NCBI GenBank assembly: GCA_963575745.1
Contig: CAUYUJ010015272.1
Span: 180,001-242,000, forward strand
Source: Prorocentrum cordatum
Lineage: Eukaryota; Sar; Dinophyceae; Prorocentrales; Prorocentraceae
DNA: 62,000 nucleotides
Direction: 5' to 3'
Position 1 is the first letter of the stretch; the number at the start of each line of letters is the position of its first letter. The notes under the pieces were generated by a model. That model had not been told where the DNA came from, searched no databases, and was given only the letters and a program-made list of their open reading frames with translations. Of the stretch, positions 23,159-33,794 are shown piece after piece. The position numbers and the translations under genes were made by a program.

Positions 23159-24065
23159 TCAAGGGCTGGGCCTTCTGGGGTGGATGGGGGGCCCATTGAA
23201 TCGCGGGGTCTTCGCCCGGCCTTTTATCTGGGCGCTGGGAAATGCATCCGGCGATCGCGTCTCGTGTTTTTGTCTGAATAACATCAGGGAGAAGCAGCTC
23301 ACGGCGGCGAAAAAGACGTCGAGAAGACGCCCCCTAAGCGCGGCAGCTCTCCAGGGCAGGCCGAGGCCCAAAAGGGGCAGCGGGGGGGGCTTCAAAGGGG
23401 GCTGGAGCCTGGGCACCAGCATCTCGCGATCGAGGTCCACGACCATGTTGATGGGTCGGTGGCCAGCGAGCGCTGCCGCGTTGAAATTGGTGCGAGAGGT
23501 GATGCTAGAGGCAAGCGGATGCAACCTCGGCGACACCATAAAGAAGTCGATCTTGGATATCGACTTCTAGGAAAACATAAGCATGCTCAGGAGGGGCTAC
23601 TATACTGAAGCCGCTGCGCTCACAGACGTTGGCATGAGTGAGGACGAGGGCGGGGAGTGACATTGCCAGCAACAGTGAGTGGCCTGCGACTCTGGTGTTG
23701 CACGGTACCCAGATGCGTCAACAATGCTTTGTTCTCAGTGCTCAGTTTCGCAACGCAGTGGAGATAGAGGTGACGTGTCAGATGGGGTCGAAGCCAGGAA
23801 GGTCGAGCCATGCCCCGAGCGAGCGAGAGGAGTCATGGGGAGGGTGAGATGCTGAATAAAGGTGATACGCCCGTGTCTTGAGCGCGCCGATCAAATGGCA
23901 ACGCCCCCTCTGGGACGGTTGGCTTACACGCGCCGTCGGCGTGAAAATTGGGTACCACCCTAAGCGAATGCACGCTTCAGAAGCAAGTTTGATGTCGCGG
24001 GAGTCGCGCAATAGAGTTTCCCGCAGCATTGCAGCTCTGAGCCTGCCACATATCCCTTGCTCCAA
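23159..24065 (-). pseudogene. APE-type endonuclease in three pieces (element B)
   Basis: Three frames on the minus strand together resemble an EEP/APE endonuclease. 24065-23778 has RETLLRDSRD...GWYPIFTPTA, the segment after the catalytic Glu. 23811-23620 has LYLHCVAKLSTENKALL...LTVAGNVT, where intact enzymes have G-D-F-N; here the Asp is Asn. 23569-23159 has KIDFFMVSPRL...LAGHRPINMVVDL, with the Asp of S-x-I-D and a final His. The domain would nick target DNA for target-primed reverse transcription. With the frame breaks and the D-to-N change it is dead. Confidence 0.62.
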
Positions 24066-24335
24066 CTGAGGCCGGACGGTGGTCGCGGCGTCTCCATTTA
24101 AGAGCGCAGCTCGAAGGGCTAGCTGCGTGCGAGCACTAGGGCTGGCAATATTGACCTCTGCGGGCCGACTGCGTCTACTGAGTTGCGAGTGTCACCCCTC
24201 CGGTTTGCCGCCCGCTCCCGGGCCAGTGCCAGTTTCCGCTGTTGCGAGCTCAGTGGTTACAGTCGGCTCCTCCACCGCTTGAACAGCGGCCGCCGCTCGC
24301 AACGCCTGCTCGACCTTAGTGGAGTGGGAATGTCG

Positions 24336-25780
24336 TTAACCTTTGCTATCTTGGGGGCGCAGGGTGGTTGGCCGCGGTTGGCCGCCTGAGGGGTGGGGTT
24401 GTCCCGCCTGTGGATGTAGGCGATGATGCCTGACCCTCTCGTTCGGCTCCACGTTGGTTATGTCGACCTCGGGTTGGGCTTTCATGAAGGCGACTGCGTC
24501 CTGCAAGGTGGGCGCCTTGTGCTCCGCGGCAACGGCTTCCATCTGAATGAAAGTCATGGCCTCTGTGAGCCGCGTTTGTTGTCCAAGGGGGTGAATATCC
24601 GATGTGCGAGCGCGCATGGCGCCCCCTAGCTCGAAGTGGAGATCGCAGAGCTGGTCGATTTCATTCGCGATCGCTTGCATGGTGGAGGTGTCGCCGGCGA
24701 GCGTCGCCTCCTTTTTGTCGAGTTTTTCCCCGAGTCTGGAGGCCTGCTCAACGGGGCGCAGGGAGAGGAACTCATCGCGCCGGAGAGTTCCCAGGCGCTC
24801 CTGAGCCGCGAGGTGATTGTGAGCAGCCCTCCCCTAACCACGTTTGGCGCGGTGTTGCCAGTAGTCGACTTCGGCCTGCGCCGAGGCGATTTTGGAGAGG
24901 GGGTTGCTTGCGACGACCTCGGGGGCCTTCGCTGGAGGCGAACGGCCCCCTGCCGTGGCGGGCGCTCGAGTCCCGGGGCAGGCGCAGAGCCGCCACTGCG
25001 CCATTGCTGACGTAGGTGCCCCAATTTGCGCTGCTAAGGGGCGCCCGGGGTCGTTTTGGGGGCAGCGGGGCCCCGGGCGCCAGAGATCCATGGCTCGTCC
25101 TGGACGTTCTGGCCTTTCCCGGTAGCATCGTCCAGATTATCGCTCGGGGCCTGGTAGTTGCCTCCTTTGCCAGGCCGCTGGGCCATCCGGCGGGCCTGGG
25201 AAGGATAGGGTTCCGCCCTGGCCCCCTTGGCGTCTCGGCCTTGCCACGGCGCTGCCACTCGGCCTTCCCCTTCCCCACGCCACGTGCCGAGGCGGGCCCT
25301 GGCGACAGGCCAGCTGCCTTGGGGCGCCGGATCGGCTGCCGCGGGGCCACGCGGGCGAGCGCCATTCCGCAGTAAGGAGCCCCTAGGCAGCTGCTGCAAT
25401 GGAGCCCCGGCCTCCCGACAAGGCGCGCGCTGTAACCCGGAACCTGGCATGGGCTTCTTGGGCGGATCGTGCTGTCGGCCATTTGTCCAGACTGGCCAGC
25501 TGATGAACCCGCTGAAAAGTGCCGGCGGTCGAACTGTAGGCTGCAGAAGCTTGAGCTGGTGACTTGCGGCATCTTCCAACATCGCGAGGCGGCGCCGAGC
25601 AGTCGGGGGAGATGAAGCGAGTTGGGGCGGGAGTCTGGTGCCCGATGATGGGGGTGGCCCTGTCGGGCGGCATGGGGCCTTGCACAGCCCCGCCTCGGGG
25701 CCCCCCAAGAGGCCTTCCCGGCGCGGGTCCGAGGGGCGCTGCGGTGGCGCCGCATGCGAGGCGAGCAAAGAACAGTCATC
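24336..25780 (-). pseudogene. N-terminal (gag/ORF1-like) region of element B
   Basis: Minus-strand frames 25779-24772, 25091-24834 and 24680-24336 line up as one decayed region. The right part is Pro/Arg-rich (KKPMPGSGLQRAP). The middle has LSKIASAQAEVDYWQHRAKRG. The last has IANEIDQLCDLHFELG...EAMTFIQMEAVAAEHKAPTL, which looks helical. Similar helix-rich stretches precede the endonuclease in related elements. A zinc finger is not clearly visible here. The assignment rests mainly on position and character. Confidence 0.45.
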
Positions 25781-25999
25781 GCGAGTTGTCGCGGGACGTG
25801 CCCGCTTATCTAACCGTCCGTCTCGGCCGGGGGGTGGGAACGTTGCTCAGGCATGGCTTGGGCGTGGCTCGAGCAACGGACTTGCGAAACTCAAGGGCCC
25901 CACTTGCATAATGCGGATGGCGATTCAAGTTGTGGGAGCTGATGCAGCCACCCTGGTGTCTTGGCGGGCAGATCAAATTCTGAATTTGGAAATGTAGCC

Positions 26000-27290
26000 G
26001 CGCAGGGCCGCCTGCCACGCCGCCGTCCGTTGACTTGTCCAAATGAAGAACGACGTTGTCGGCAAGTGTCGCTGGGCTGCTTGCAGACAAGGCGCATGCG
26101 CCAGGACGGGTAGGTGCGCAGGGCCGCCGGCATTGCCGCTGGGCTGTGTCGCATAGAGGGCGAAACCTCTTGACGTGACAGTTGAGAACAACACCGCCGG
26201 CCTTGCCGCTGGGTGTTGGGTCGCAACCAGGAGGCATGTCCACCTCCTTGTGATTGACACCAGGCCGTGTCCTGGAGTTTCATGCCTCGTGTGAGGATCG
26301 AAAACGTGTAGGACCGCCGACTTTGCCGCCGGGCTGTGTCCTGGAGGCCAGAACCTCAGACGCGTCGATTTTGACAATGCACCGCCGGCATTTTCGCCGG
26401 GCCGTGCCCTGCAGGCATTTGTCTCGCAGGGGGGAATATGTCCTGGGCGCCAGCATTGGACCGCCGGCATTGTCGCCGCGCTCTGTCCTGGAGGTCAGGA
26501 CCTCCGACGTGACGGTTGCACTTGAATCATTTGCTTCGTGGGGAAAGGTAAATCTGCAGGACCGCGGGCGCTGCCGCCGGGCTGTCAGGCCCTCCGATTG
26601 ACACCGGGCCGTGTCCTGGAGTCACATGCTTCGTGTGAGGATCCAATATGTGAAGGGCCGCCAGCATTGACGCCGGGCTGTGTCCTGGATGTCAGACCTC
26701 CGACTTGACCGAATGAGAACAAGGCTGTCGGCGTTGTTGCCAGGCTGCGATCTGAAGGCGTTTGTCTCGCAAGGGGGGGAAGTGCAAAACCGACGGCATG
26801 GCCGCCAGGCTGTGCGCTGGAGGTCAGAACCTCCGGCGTGCTGGATGAAAACAACTGCCAGCAATATCGCTGGACTGTGTCCTGGAAGCACGTGCCTCGC
26901 GCGGAATTGTGCATGTAGGACCGCCGGCATTGTCGCCGGGTTGTGTCCTGGAGGTCAGAACCTCCGACGCGACGGCTGCGCTTGAATCATTTGCCTTGTG
27001 GGGAAGGGTAAATGTGGAGGACCGCTGGCATTGCCGTCAGGTTGCCCTGGCGGTCAGACCCTTCGAATGCCGTGTCCTGGGGTCACATGCCTCGCGTGAG
27101 AATCCAAAAATTGCAGGACCGCCGGCATTGACGCCGGTCGGTGTCCTGGAGGTCAGACCCTCCTACTTGATCGAATGGGAACAAAGCTGCCGGCGTTGTC
27201 GCCGGGCTGCGATCTGAAGGCGTGTTTGTCTCGTCAGGGGAGGAAGTGCAAAACCGCTGGCATGGCCGCCAGGCTGTGCACTGGAGTTGG
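26000..27290. repeat. Diverged minisatellite of about 70 bp, first block
   Basis: A unit like GACCGCCGGCATTGCCGCCGGGCTGTGTCCTGGAGGTCAGAACCTCC (shown to its most conserved part: GCCGCCGGGCTGTGTCCTGG then GGTCAGAACCTCC) recurs every 65-100 bp, for example near 26130, 26310, 26382, 26460, 26655, 26792 and 26920. The segment GGAGGT-CAGA-ACCTCC is an inverted repeat with 6-bp arms. No coding frame survives through it. Confidence 0.85.
26040..26130. repeat. Direct duplicate of 28436-28525
   Basis: About 88 bp beginning ATGAAGAACGACGTTGTCGG and ending near GGACGGGTAGGTG are almost identical at 28436-28525, 2.4 kb away. Both lie in the same minisatellite family. This is a block duplication and not independent drift. 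Confidence 0.88.
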
Positions 27291-27604
27291 AGGGTGAAAT
27301 GGGGGTCGGGCGCAGGGTCCCGGCAATGGTGTCTTTATGGGCCGTGAGTGGGCGATGCATCCTCGATTGCTGTGTTCGGCGGGGGTGCCAATTGAAGCTC
27401 CCCGCTTGCACCCGTGCGCGAGACTTGTGGGGAAACGAAGCAAGGGGGCGGGGGGCCTGGGAAAGGCGACGAAGGCAACGCGCGCTGAGGGCGCAAAAAG
27501 ACAAGGTTGAAATAAACGACAGCGTTGACGTGAGTGTCAAAATCTGCCCAGCCAATCTGACATGCGGAACACTGCGCCTCAGTTCAGGGGAGCTTGAAGC
27601 CAGG
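27291..27604. other. Non-repetitive insert between minisatellite blocks
   Basis: No gene recognised. A 117-codon plus-strand frame (27287-27640) is open but has no recognisable domain and runs into the palindrome cluster. Confidence 0.35.
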
Positions 27605-27810
27605 GCAAAATGTGAATTCACATTGTCGGGAAAAGAATAATGTGAATTCACATGTTGGGAAAAAAGGAACATGTGAATTCACAGGTTGGGAAAAAAGGAA
27701 AATGTGAATTCACATTTTGGAAATTTGTGTAGGAATCTTTATGAAGGGGCCAGAATGTGAATTCACATTTTGGGAAATGGGAAAAAGGAAGATGTGAATT
27801 CACGTGTTGG
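27605..27810. repeat. Cluster of six palindromes TGTGAATTCACA
   Basis: The 12-bp perfect palindrome TGTGAATTCACA lies at 27611, 27641, 27672, 27703 and 27756, and a one-base variant (TGTGAATTCACG) at 27793. Some copies extend to AATGTGAATTCACATT. The first four are spaced 30, 31 and 31 bp apart, separated by TTGGGAAAAAAGGAA-type A/G-rich linkers. It could be a small satellite or an array of binding sites for a dimeric protein. Confidence 0.93.
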
Positions 27811-28140
27811 GAGAATCGCGGGACCCATTCCAAATTTGTCTTTGGGGTCGATAATTTGTCGTTTGGGAACATGCGCGATCATCAATTGCACAATCAAGAC
27901 ACATGTGCACCCCACTTCGCAGCCCCACGCGCAGTATGCAATAACGCCCGCACGCATGAACGATAATGGATGGACGGCGCGTGTGTCCGCGCGGGCAACG
28001 CGCGGGCACGAACGACTGGCCCTCCATGACCGCCAACATTGGATGCCAATCGTTCCCGATCACATACATGAGCGATACATTGAGCACACATGGGCCATTC
28101 AGCCCCCATGTAAGGCCCCCTGTTGCAGACCCCCTTTTTC
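27811..28140. other. Non-repetitive stretch
   Basis: Lower-GC sequence without a recognised gene or repeat. Short frames on both strands show no domain. Confidence 0.35.
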
Positions 28141-28690
28141 ACCCTCCAATGGAGGTCAGAACCTCCGACGTGCTGGATGAAAGCAACTGCCGGCAATATC
28201 GCTGGACCGTGTCCTGGAATCAAATGCCTCGCAAGGAATGGTAAATGCAGGGCCGCCGGCATTGCCGCCGGGCTGTGTCCTGATGGGCAGAATTTTCGAC
28301 GTGAAGTTAGCTCCGCCAGCCTTGTTACTGGGCCATGTCCTGGAGGCACATGCCTCGCGCAATGAAGCGAACATATGTAGGACCGCCGGCATTGCCGCCA
28401 GGCTGTGTCCTGCAGGCCAGACTCGCCGACTTATCTAAATGAAGAACGACGTTGTCGGCAATTATCGCTGGGCTGCTTGCAGACAAGGCGCATGCGCCAG
28501 GACGGGTAGGTGTGCAGGACCGCCATCATTGCCGCTGGGTTGTGTTCTAGAGGGCAAAACCTCCTACGTGTCGATGGAACAACCGCGCCAGCAGTGTTGC
28601 CGGGCCGTGTCCTTAAGGCGTATGCCTCATAAGGAAAGTGTGTAGGACCGCCGACTTTGCCGCCGGGCTGTGTCGAGGGCAGAACCTCGG
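28141..28690. repeat. Diverged minisatellite of about 70 bp, second block
   Basis: This is the same family as 26000-27290. It contains the near-copy of 26849-26905 (GCAACTGCCGGCAATATCGC at about 28182) and the 88-bp duplicate at 28436-28525. The two blocks are separated by 850 bp of unrelated sequence. Confidence 0.85.
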
Positions 28691-29142
28691 AAGCTTTCTT
28701 TGGGAACATAATGGCGGCGCCGACAGCCAGCTGGTGACAACCTCTCTCCGGAGGGCCATGCCGAGTCCGTCAAAATGGCGAAACCCGACGATGTCGAGGG
28801 CTGCCGTGCTCGCTCCGGCAGTGGGGCTGTCAAGCGGCCACCGAAGCGGCCCCTCCCCAACAAAAACAGCAGGTGGGGTGCTAGTTGGAGCTAGCTGGAT
28901 GTGGCCACCTGCTTGCCCGAGCATATACGCTCAGGTAATGGCCACCAGTCGCACCACGACCTCCCCGGGGAGGGCCGTACCTGGCCGACAGGTGAGGGCA
29001 TTGTATATCATACGACACTGTCGCCCAGCCGCTCACTGGTTAAGGGGCTACTCAGGGATGCTCTTCGAGTTCAGTGAACTCTTAGTGGCGCCTCGTGCGT
29101 CCCCTGAGCTTTCCCTTGACCCAGTATCGAGTGGCTTCGGCA
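28691..29142. other. Unannotated single-copy-looking stretch
   Basis: A plus-strand frame (28638-29483) is open and contains non-repetitive peptide, for example GGVLVGASWMWPPACPS, before it runs into the GGA tract. I recognise no domain and there is no supporting signal. TGGTTAAGGGG at 29037 fits a pol III A box but no B box follows. Confidence 0.3.
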
Positions 29143-29212
29143 CGGGGAGGAGGAGGAGGAGGAGGAGGAGGAGGAGGAGGAGGAGGAGGAGGAGGAGGAG
29201 GAGGAGGAGGAG
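29143..29212. repeat. (GGA)n microsatellite
   Basis: About 23 uninterrupted GGA triplets on plus. The purine-only strand can form triplex or G-rich structures. Confidence 0.97.
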
Positions 29213-29394
29213 AAGCCACGAGCGCCCGAGTGATTCTAGGAGGGACAGGCCCTCGGGATCGTCGCGGTGGTGGACAGCGAGGCGTCCGGCCCCGGCCCGC
29301 AGGTGCCCGCGCCTGCACGAATCAGCGCCCGGCGGCGGGGAGAGAGTACGCCGCTGCGACGCCTCCGCGGTGAACAGTCCGGGCGGGCGTCGTG

Positions 29395-29472
29395 AGGAGG
29401 GGGAGCAGGGGGAGGAGGGGGAGGAGGAGGAGGAGGAGGAGGAGGAGGAGGAGGAGGAGGAGGAGGAGGAGG
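29395..29472. repeat. (GGA)n microsatellite, second tract
   Basis: GGA triplets interrupted by a few GCA and GGG. It yields spurious poly-Glu, poly-Arg or poly-Pro frames. Confidence 0.95.
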
Positions 29473-29689
29473 ATCGGATTTAGTCCAAGTCCAGGATCCA
29501 ATCAGGAGAATCATATTCAACACATCCTCCCGTCCTGGGCCTCCTTCGCACACGTCCCTGCAAGCATTTCTGTCCAGCACAGGGAGCGCCCCTCTGAAAG
29601 ACAAGCGACCTATGGTTCTCCCATTTCGGCGACAGTCTCTTTTTGAGAACGGATCCGTCCGCACCTTGATGTCAACGTGGAGGGGTATC

Positions 29690-29992
29690 TCATGATGGTG
29701 GTGGTGAGTCTGACGATGATGGTGACGATGGTGGTGATGATGATGGTGCTGATTATGATGATGACGATGCTGAGGCTTTTGATGATGATGCTGCTGATGC
29801 TGATGATGACGACGATGATTACGACGATGATGGCGACGATGATGATGACGATGATGATGATAATGCTGTTGCTGATGATGATGACGATGATAGTGGTGAA
29901 GCTGCTGCTCATGAGTATGACGATGCGTCTGATGATGAGGATGATGGTGGTGGTGGTTTTGATTATAGTGAGGATGGGGATGATGATGACCT

Positions 29993-30045
<53 letters not shown>

Positions 30046-30204
30046 GTGATGATGATGCTGCTGATGATGGTGATGATGAGGCTGATGATGATGCTGATGA
30101 TGATGATGCTGATGATGCTGCTGATGATGACGATGATGATGACGATGCTGATTATGATGATGACGATGATGCTGATGCTGATTATGCTGATGATGCTGGT
30201 GTGT

Positions 30205-30273
<69 letters not shown>

Positions 30274-30350
30274 CTGGTAACAAGTGTGCTGGTGTTGAGG
30301 ATGGTGATGCTAGTGACGATGATGGTAGTGATGGTGGTGATGACGACGAA
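29690..30350. repeat. (GAT)n-rich microsatellite region
   Basis: 660 bp dominated by GATGATG with GCT, GGT and GAC interruptions. The purest runs are about 29993-30043 and 30208-30272. Open frames of poly-Met, poly-Asp or poly-Ile type follow from the triplet and are not evidence of genes. Confidence 0.96.
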
Positions 30351-30775
30351 CAATGCCAGTGGTAGGAATTGCGGAACATTCCCCAATCAGAACTTACACT
30401 TAGCGTGTCGTATCGGTTCCCCAAACATTGCTTTCACTTAGGGTATCCTTCTTGTCACCCGAAGGGTGGTCGTATATGTGCAGTTGTGCCGTCCGTTCCT
30501 GATGCGAATCGCTTCAGATCCCAGCAAAGTCTGGTCGACTCTTGGTGCGCGGCGCTTCGAAGTTGATGGAGTCCGTCGGCGCTGCGTCTCCTGCTTTACC
30601 GCATTATCTCATGCTTCTCCTCGAGCTGACAGACGGCGCCGCGGACAGTCAGCAAGTTGACAGTTCGCAGTCAGTTTGCAGCGGGCTCGGTGGGATTCAG
30701 TGTGGCATGCGGTGTGCTGGTGGCGTGTTTGCTTTAAAAAAATCCGGATTGTCTCCCGAAGGCATTGGTTAACAC
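30351..30775. other. Unannotated stretch
   Basis: No recognised gene, RNA or repeat. Short frames on both strands lack domains. Confidence 0.35.
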
Positions 30776-31045
30776 GTCGAGGTTTCGCCGCGTCGCCCAC
30801 CGTTGCCGCCTCGTTGCGGCCACGTTGTCGCCCCCTTGGGGAGTATGCCGAGGTTTCGCTGCGTCGCCGCCCATTGCCGCCCCGTTGTCGCCTCGTCGCC
30901 GTCCGCTTCGGGGGTATGTAGAGGTTTCGCCGCGTCGCTGCCTGTTGCCGCCTTGCTGCGGCCCACTTGGGGGATATGTGGAGGCTTCGCCGCGTCGCCG
31001 CCAGTTGCCGCCCCGTTGCCGCCCACCGCGCTTGGAGGGTACGTC
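30776..31045. repeat. Four-unit tandem repeat of 61-72 bp
   Basis: Units begin CGAGGTTTCGCCGCGTCGCC at about 30778, 30850, 30920 and 30981 (with changes) and end in GGGG(A/G)TATGT. They contain TTGCCGCC runs. All frames are open across parts of it. Confidence 0.9.
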
Positions 31046-31096
31046 AAGCTTGCACAACGTAGCTTGCACCATACAGCTTGCACCACATAGCTTGGG
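31046..31096. repeat. Short repeat AGCTTGCACCA
   Basis: AGCTTGCAC(A/C)A(A/C/T) occurs three times at about 15-bp spacing (31048, 31063, 31077), with a fourth partial copy at 31091. Confidence 0.85.
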
Positions 31097-31184
31097 TCAC
31101 GTGTATGACATCTCGTGGCTTACACATCCACGGCGCATTGATTTACTGTTTGGTAGTCCACGCTGGCTTAGTGACGACGGGATA

Positions 31185-31300
31185 ATGCTGATCATGATGA
31201 TGGTGACAGTGATGATGGCTGTGACCATGATGATGGTGATGACGCCGTCGACGATGATGATGGCGATGATGACCATGATGTCTCTGATACTGATATGTGA
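31185..31300. repeat. (GAT)n-rich tract
   Basis: A shorter, more interrupted relative of 29690-30350. Confidence 0.85.
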
Positions 31301-31377
31301 TGATGACGGGGTGGTGAGGCTGCATTACAATAAGAAGATGGTGAGGAGGAGCAGCAGGAGCGGGAGAACCAGGAACA

Positions 31378-31435
31378 GGAGGGGGAGGGAGGCGGACGAG
31401 GAGGAGGAGGAGGAGGAGGGGAGGAGGAGGGAGCA
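31378..31435. repeat. (GGA)n-rich tract
   Basis: GGA triplets with GAC and GGG interruptions. Confidence 0.9.
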
Positions 31436-31554
31436 TCAGCCTCCCCACTCCCCCTCCCCTTCTGTGCCCTGCCCCTACCCCCTCCTTCCCCCTGCTTCTC
31501 CTCGCATGTCCCGCCTCTGTTCTTTTTTTAATCGCTTCGCCCATCCCGCCGGCC

Positions 31555-32110
31555 CATGTTGCCTCGCCGCTTGGGGGACGTGTTGGGGTCTCTTGGGGGC
31601 CTCTGGGAGGCAGTCTTGAGGCGTCTTGGGTGCCGGGTTGGGGCCTCTTGGGGCCTTTTGGGGCTTCTTGGGGTGCATCTTGGGGGCCCCTTGGGGCCTC
31701 TTGGGGGTCTCTTGGGGCCTCCTGTGGGCCTCTTGGGGCTGAAGGCTGGACTTTTCGGTTCCTGGTCCCAGCCTTGGGTTCCTCTTGGGGCCGTTTTGGG
31801 GCCCTCTTGCGCCGTCGTGGGCGCCTCTTGGGCCGTCTTGGGGCCGTCTTGGGCCGTTCTGGGGCCCTCTTAGAGGCTTCTTGGGCCGTCTTGGGGCGTT
31901 GGAAAGCCGATAAGGCGAGAAGGTCAAAATCTTCCAACAACCATCGTAACATTGCCGATTTCGGGGCCTCTCTGGGGGTCTTGTACGCGTCGTGGGCCGT
32001 CTGGAAGCCATCGTGGGTGTCTCGGACCGATCGTTCGACGACTCGGAGCCCTCTTGGGCCGCCTTGGGGGCCTCTTGGGGCTCCCTCGGCGCGCTTTGGG
32101 GAGCCTGGGA
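31555..32110 (+). repeat. GGGGCCTCTTGG array with core module (copy 1)
   Basis: Short units such as TTGGGGCCTCTTGGGGGCC and GGGCCGTCTTGGGGCC recur every 13-20 bp. In the middle (about 31890-31975) lies a non-repetitive core, GGCGTTGGAAAGCCGATAAG...TCGTAACATTGCCGATTTCGG. Related cores occur in other arrays of this window. Translations give the W-A-V-L-G-P-S-W type of spurious peptide. Confidence 0.88.
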
Positions 32111-32199
32111 GGCCGCACCAAGGAGGAAAACTATCACGGAGGCAGGGTTGTCAGGGATCGGCCGGGGTATTTGTGATCCAGGGACCCCAAGGGCATTCA

Positions 32200-32870
32200 C
32201 TTTTGTTTCATCCGAATTTAACATCATCCGTTGTGTTTCATCCGTTTAATTTCATCCGATTAATTTCATATGGCTTACATTTATCTGCTTTAGATTCACC
32301 CGGGTTTACATTCAGCCAGTTTTATTCCCCCCGGTTTAAGTTTTTAATTCATCCTGTTTTATTTCATCCGTTTAATGTCATCCAGTTTTAAATCGCCCGA
32401 TTTAGATGAATCCGGCTTAAATTCGCCCGGTTCGAATTCATCCGGTTTTACTGTGTTTCTGTGTCGTCGTTTTTTGTTTAAAAGTACATTCGTCCAGTTT
32501 CAATTCGTCCAATTTTCATTTGTTCGGTTTGAATTCGTCCGGTTAAAATTCATCCGGATTTAATTCGTCTGGTTTAGATTAATACGTTTTATCTTGTCAA
32601 TTTGAAATTCATCCTGTGTTACTTCGCCCAGTTTAAATTCATCCTGCTTTATTTCGTCCGATTTAAATTCGTCCGATTTTTATTTCCCCGGTTAAAGTAA
32701 GTTGGTTTTCATTCGTCCAGAATGAACTTGTCCTGTTCTGACTTGTCTGGTTTAATATCATCCGGTTTTCAGCCCCCCGGTCTAAACTCATCCGATTTAA
32801 ATTCGTCCTGTTTAGATTCCTCCCGTTTTAATTCGCCCTGTCTAAGGTCATCCTGTTTTCATTCGCGCGA
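32200..32870. repeat. AT-richer array of a 14-17-bp unit (TTTAAATTCATCCGG)
   Basis: About forty diverged copies of (T)TTAAATTC(A/G)TCCGG, for example ATTCATCCGGTTTTA, AATTCGTCCGATTTA and AATTCGCCCGGTTCG. GC content drops sharply here compared with both sides. No coding frame. Confidence 0.92.
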
Positions 32871-33534
32871 GCATCGCTTTTGCATCGCGCGTGCATCGGC
32901 GATTCGTTGCGATCTTCCGGCCCCATCAGCTAGAACCCCATGTGGGATGCCCAGGATTGACAAGAAGACTCGTGGATTGCAGGCGGCTGCGGTATCTAAA
33001 CTGAATGAGCCCCGAGAACATCGGTTCAACTTTGATAGAAATACGTTCGCACAACATCGATCCCTGGACCGCCAGTTCTAGAATGGTGGACATGGTGTTT
33101 CTTGCAAGACTGGTCTTGCCCCACGGGCGCCACTCGGGATCACTCCGGGGAACGGCCCAACGGGCGCGCCAAAGGGGCAACAGACGGCGCCAACGACGCC
33201 CCGAGAGGCGCCGACACGAGGCCCCACCAAGCCCACCGCGCGGCCAAGACGGCCGCAACACGGCCACCAAATAAGGCCTTCGGAAAATAAAGCCCAAAGC
33301 GGCCCAAGAGACCCGCAAGGTCCCACAGAAGCACCCGGGAAGGCCCAGTTGGGAGGTATCCGAGGGATGGGAAACATCAGCCAGCCCTTTGGAGCGAGCG
33401 AGCCCCCTCGTCCAACCCCCTTCTTCCCCATCGGCCTGGGGCGCACCCCTTCCCCTCTTGCCTCCCCTGGACCGGCACGGGGCGCCCAGCGAATCGTTGG
33501 GTGAGTGGGTGGGGCGGCCGAAGCGCGCGAAGAT
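32871..33534. other. Unannotated GC-rich stretch
   Basis: 33120-33340 has CGGCCAAGACGG-type words that recall the G-rich array family in reverse orientation, strongly decayed. No gene recognised. Confidence 0.35.
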
Positions 33535-33665
33535 CGAGGACGAGGAGGAGGAGGAGGAAAAGCAAAAGGAGGACGAGGAGGAACAAGAGGAGGATGAGGA
33601 GGATCAAAGGGTGGACGAGGAGGAGGAGAAACAGGAGGACGAGGAGGAGGAGGAGGACCAGAGCA
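33535..33665. repeat. GAGGA/GACGAGGA purine-rich microsatellite
   Basis: GAGGAGGAGGAAAAGCAAAAGG-like purine tract with GAC interruptions. It creates a Glu-rich frame on plus and a Leu-rich one on minus. Neither is supported as a gene. Confidence 0.9.
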
Positions 33666-33794
33666 AGCACAAGGCTCATCAAAGATATTTGGATGCACCC
33701 TCCTTCCGAGTTCCTTCTTCATAGGCCGCATACAAGGGTTCACTTCCACTAATGGACGTCCCCCGTTGGGATACAATCGTTTAAACATTCTGAA

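Larger units (their letters stand above)
20182..25780 (-). mobile_element. Decayed non-LTR retrotransposon B (N-terminal region to RNase H)
   Basis: Reading leftwards on the minus strand, fragments appear in the order expected of a LINE with its own endonuclease and RNase H. They are an N-terminal region with a helical, charged segment (25.8-24.3 kb), an APE-type endonuclease (24.07-23.2 kb), an unresolved linker/RT fingers part, RT motif C and thumb (22.3-21.3 kb), a Cys/His motif (about 21.15 kb) and RNase H (20.95-20.2 kb). The fragments sit in different frames with many stops, so this is an old, inactive copy. It is distinct from element A: the endonuclease end reads IDFFMVSP...GHRPI rather than LIDFAVA...THTG. 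Confidence 0.72.

Noticed and set aside
27605-27810. CRISPR-like array of palindromic repeats
   Set aside because: The repeat is only 12-16 bp, the linkers are similar to each other rather than unique, no cas genes are present and the surroundings are eukaryotic.
29037-29047. tRNA gene or tRNA-derived SINE
   Set aside because: TGGTTAAGGGG matches a pol III A box, but no B box (GGTTCRANNCC) follows within 80 bp and no cloverleaf can be drawn.
29690-30350. Poly-Asp, poly-Met or poly-Ile protein genes in the GAT regions
   Set aside because: Frames are open only because GAT, ATG and TGA-free triplets repeat. No non-repetitive domain is attached.
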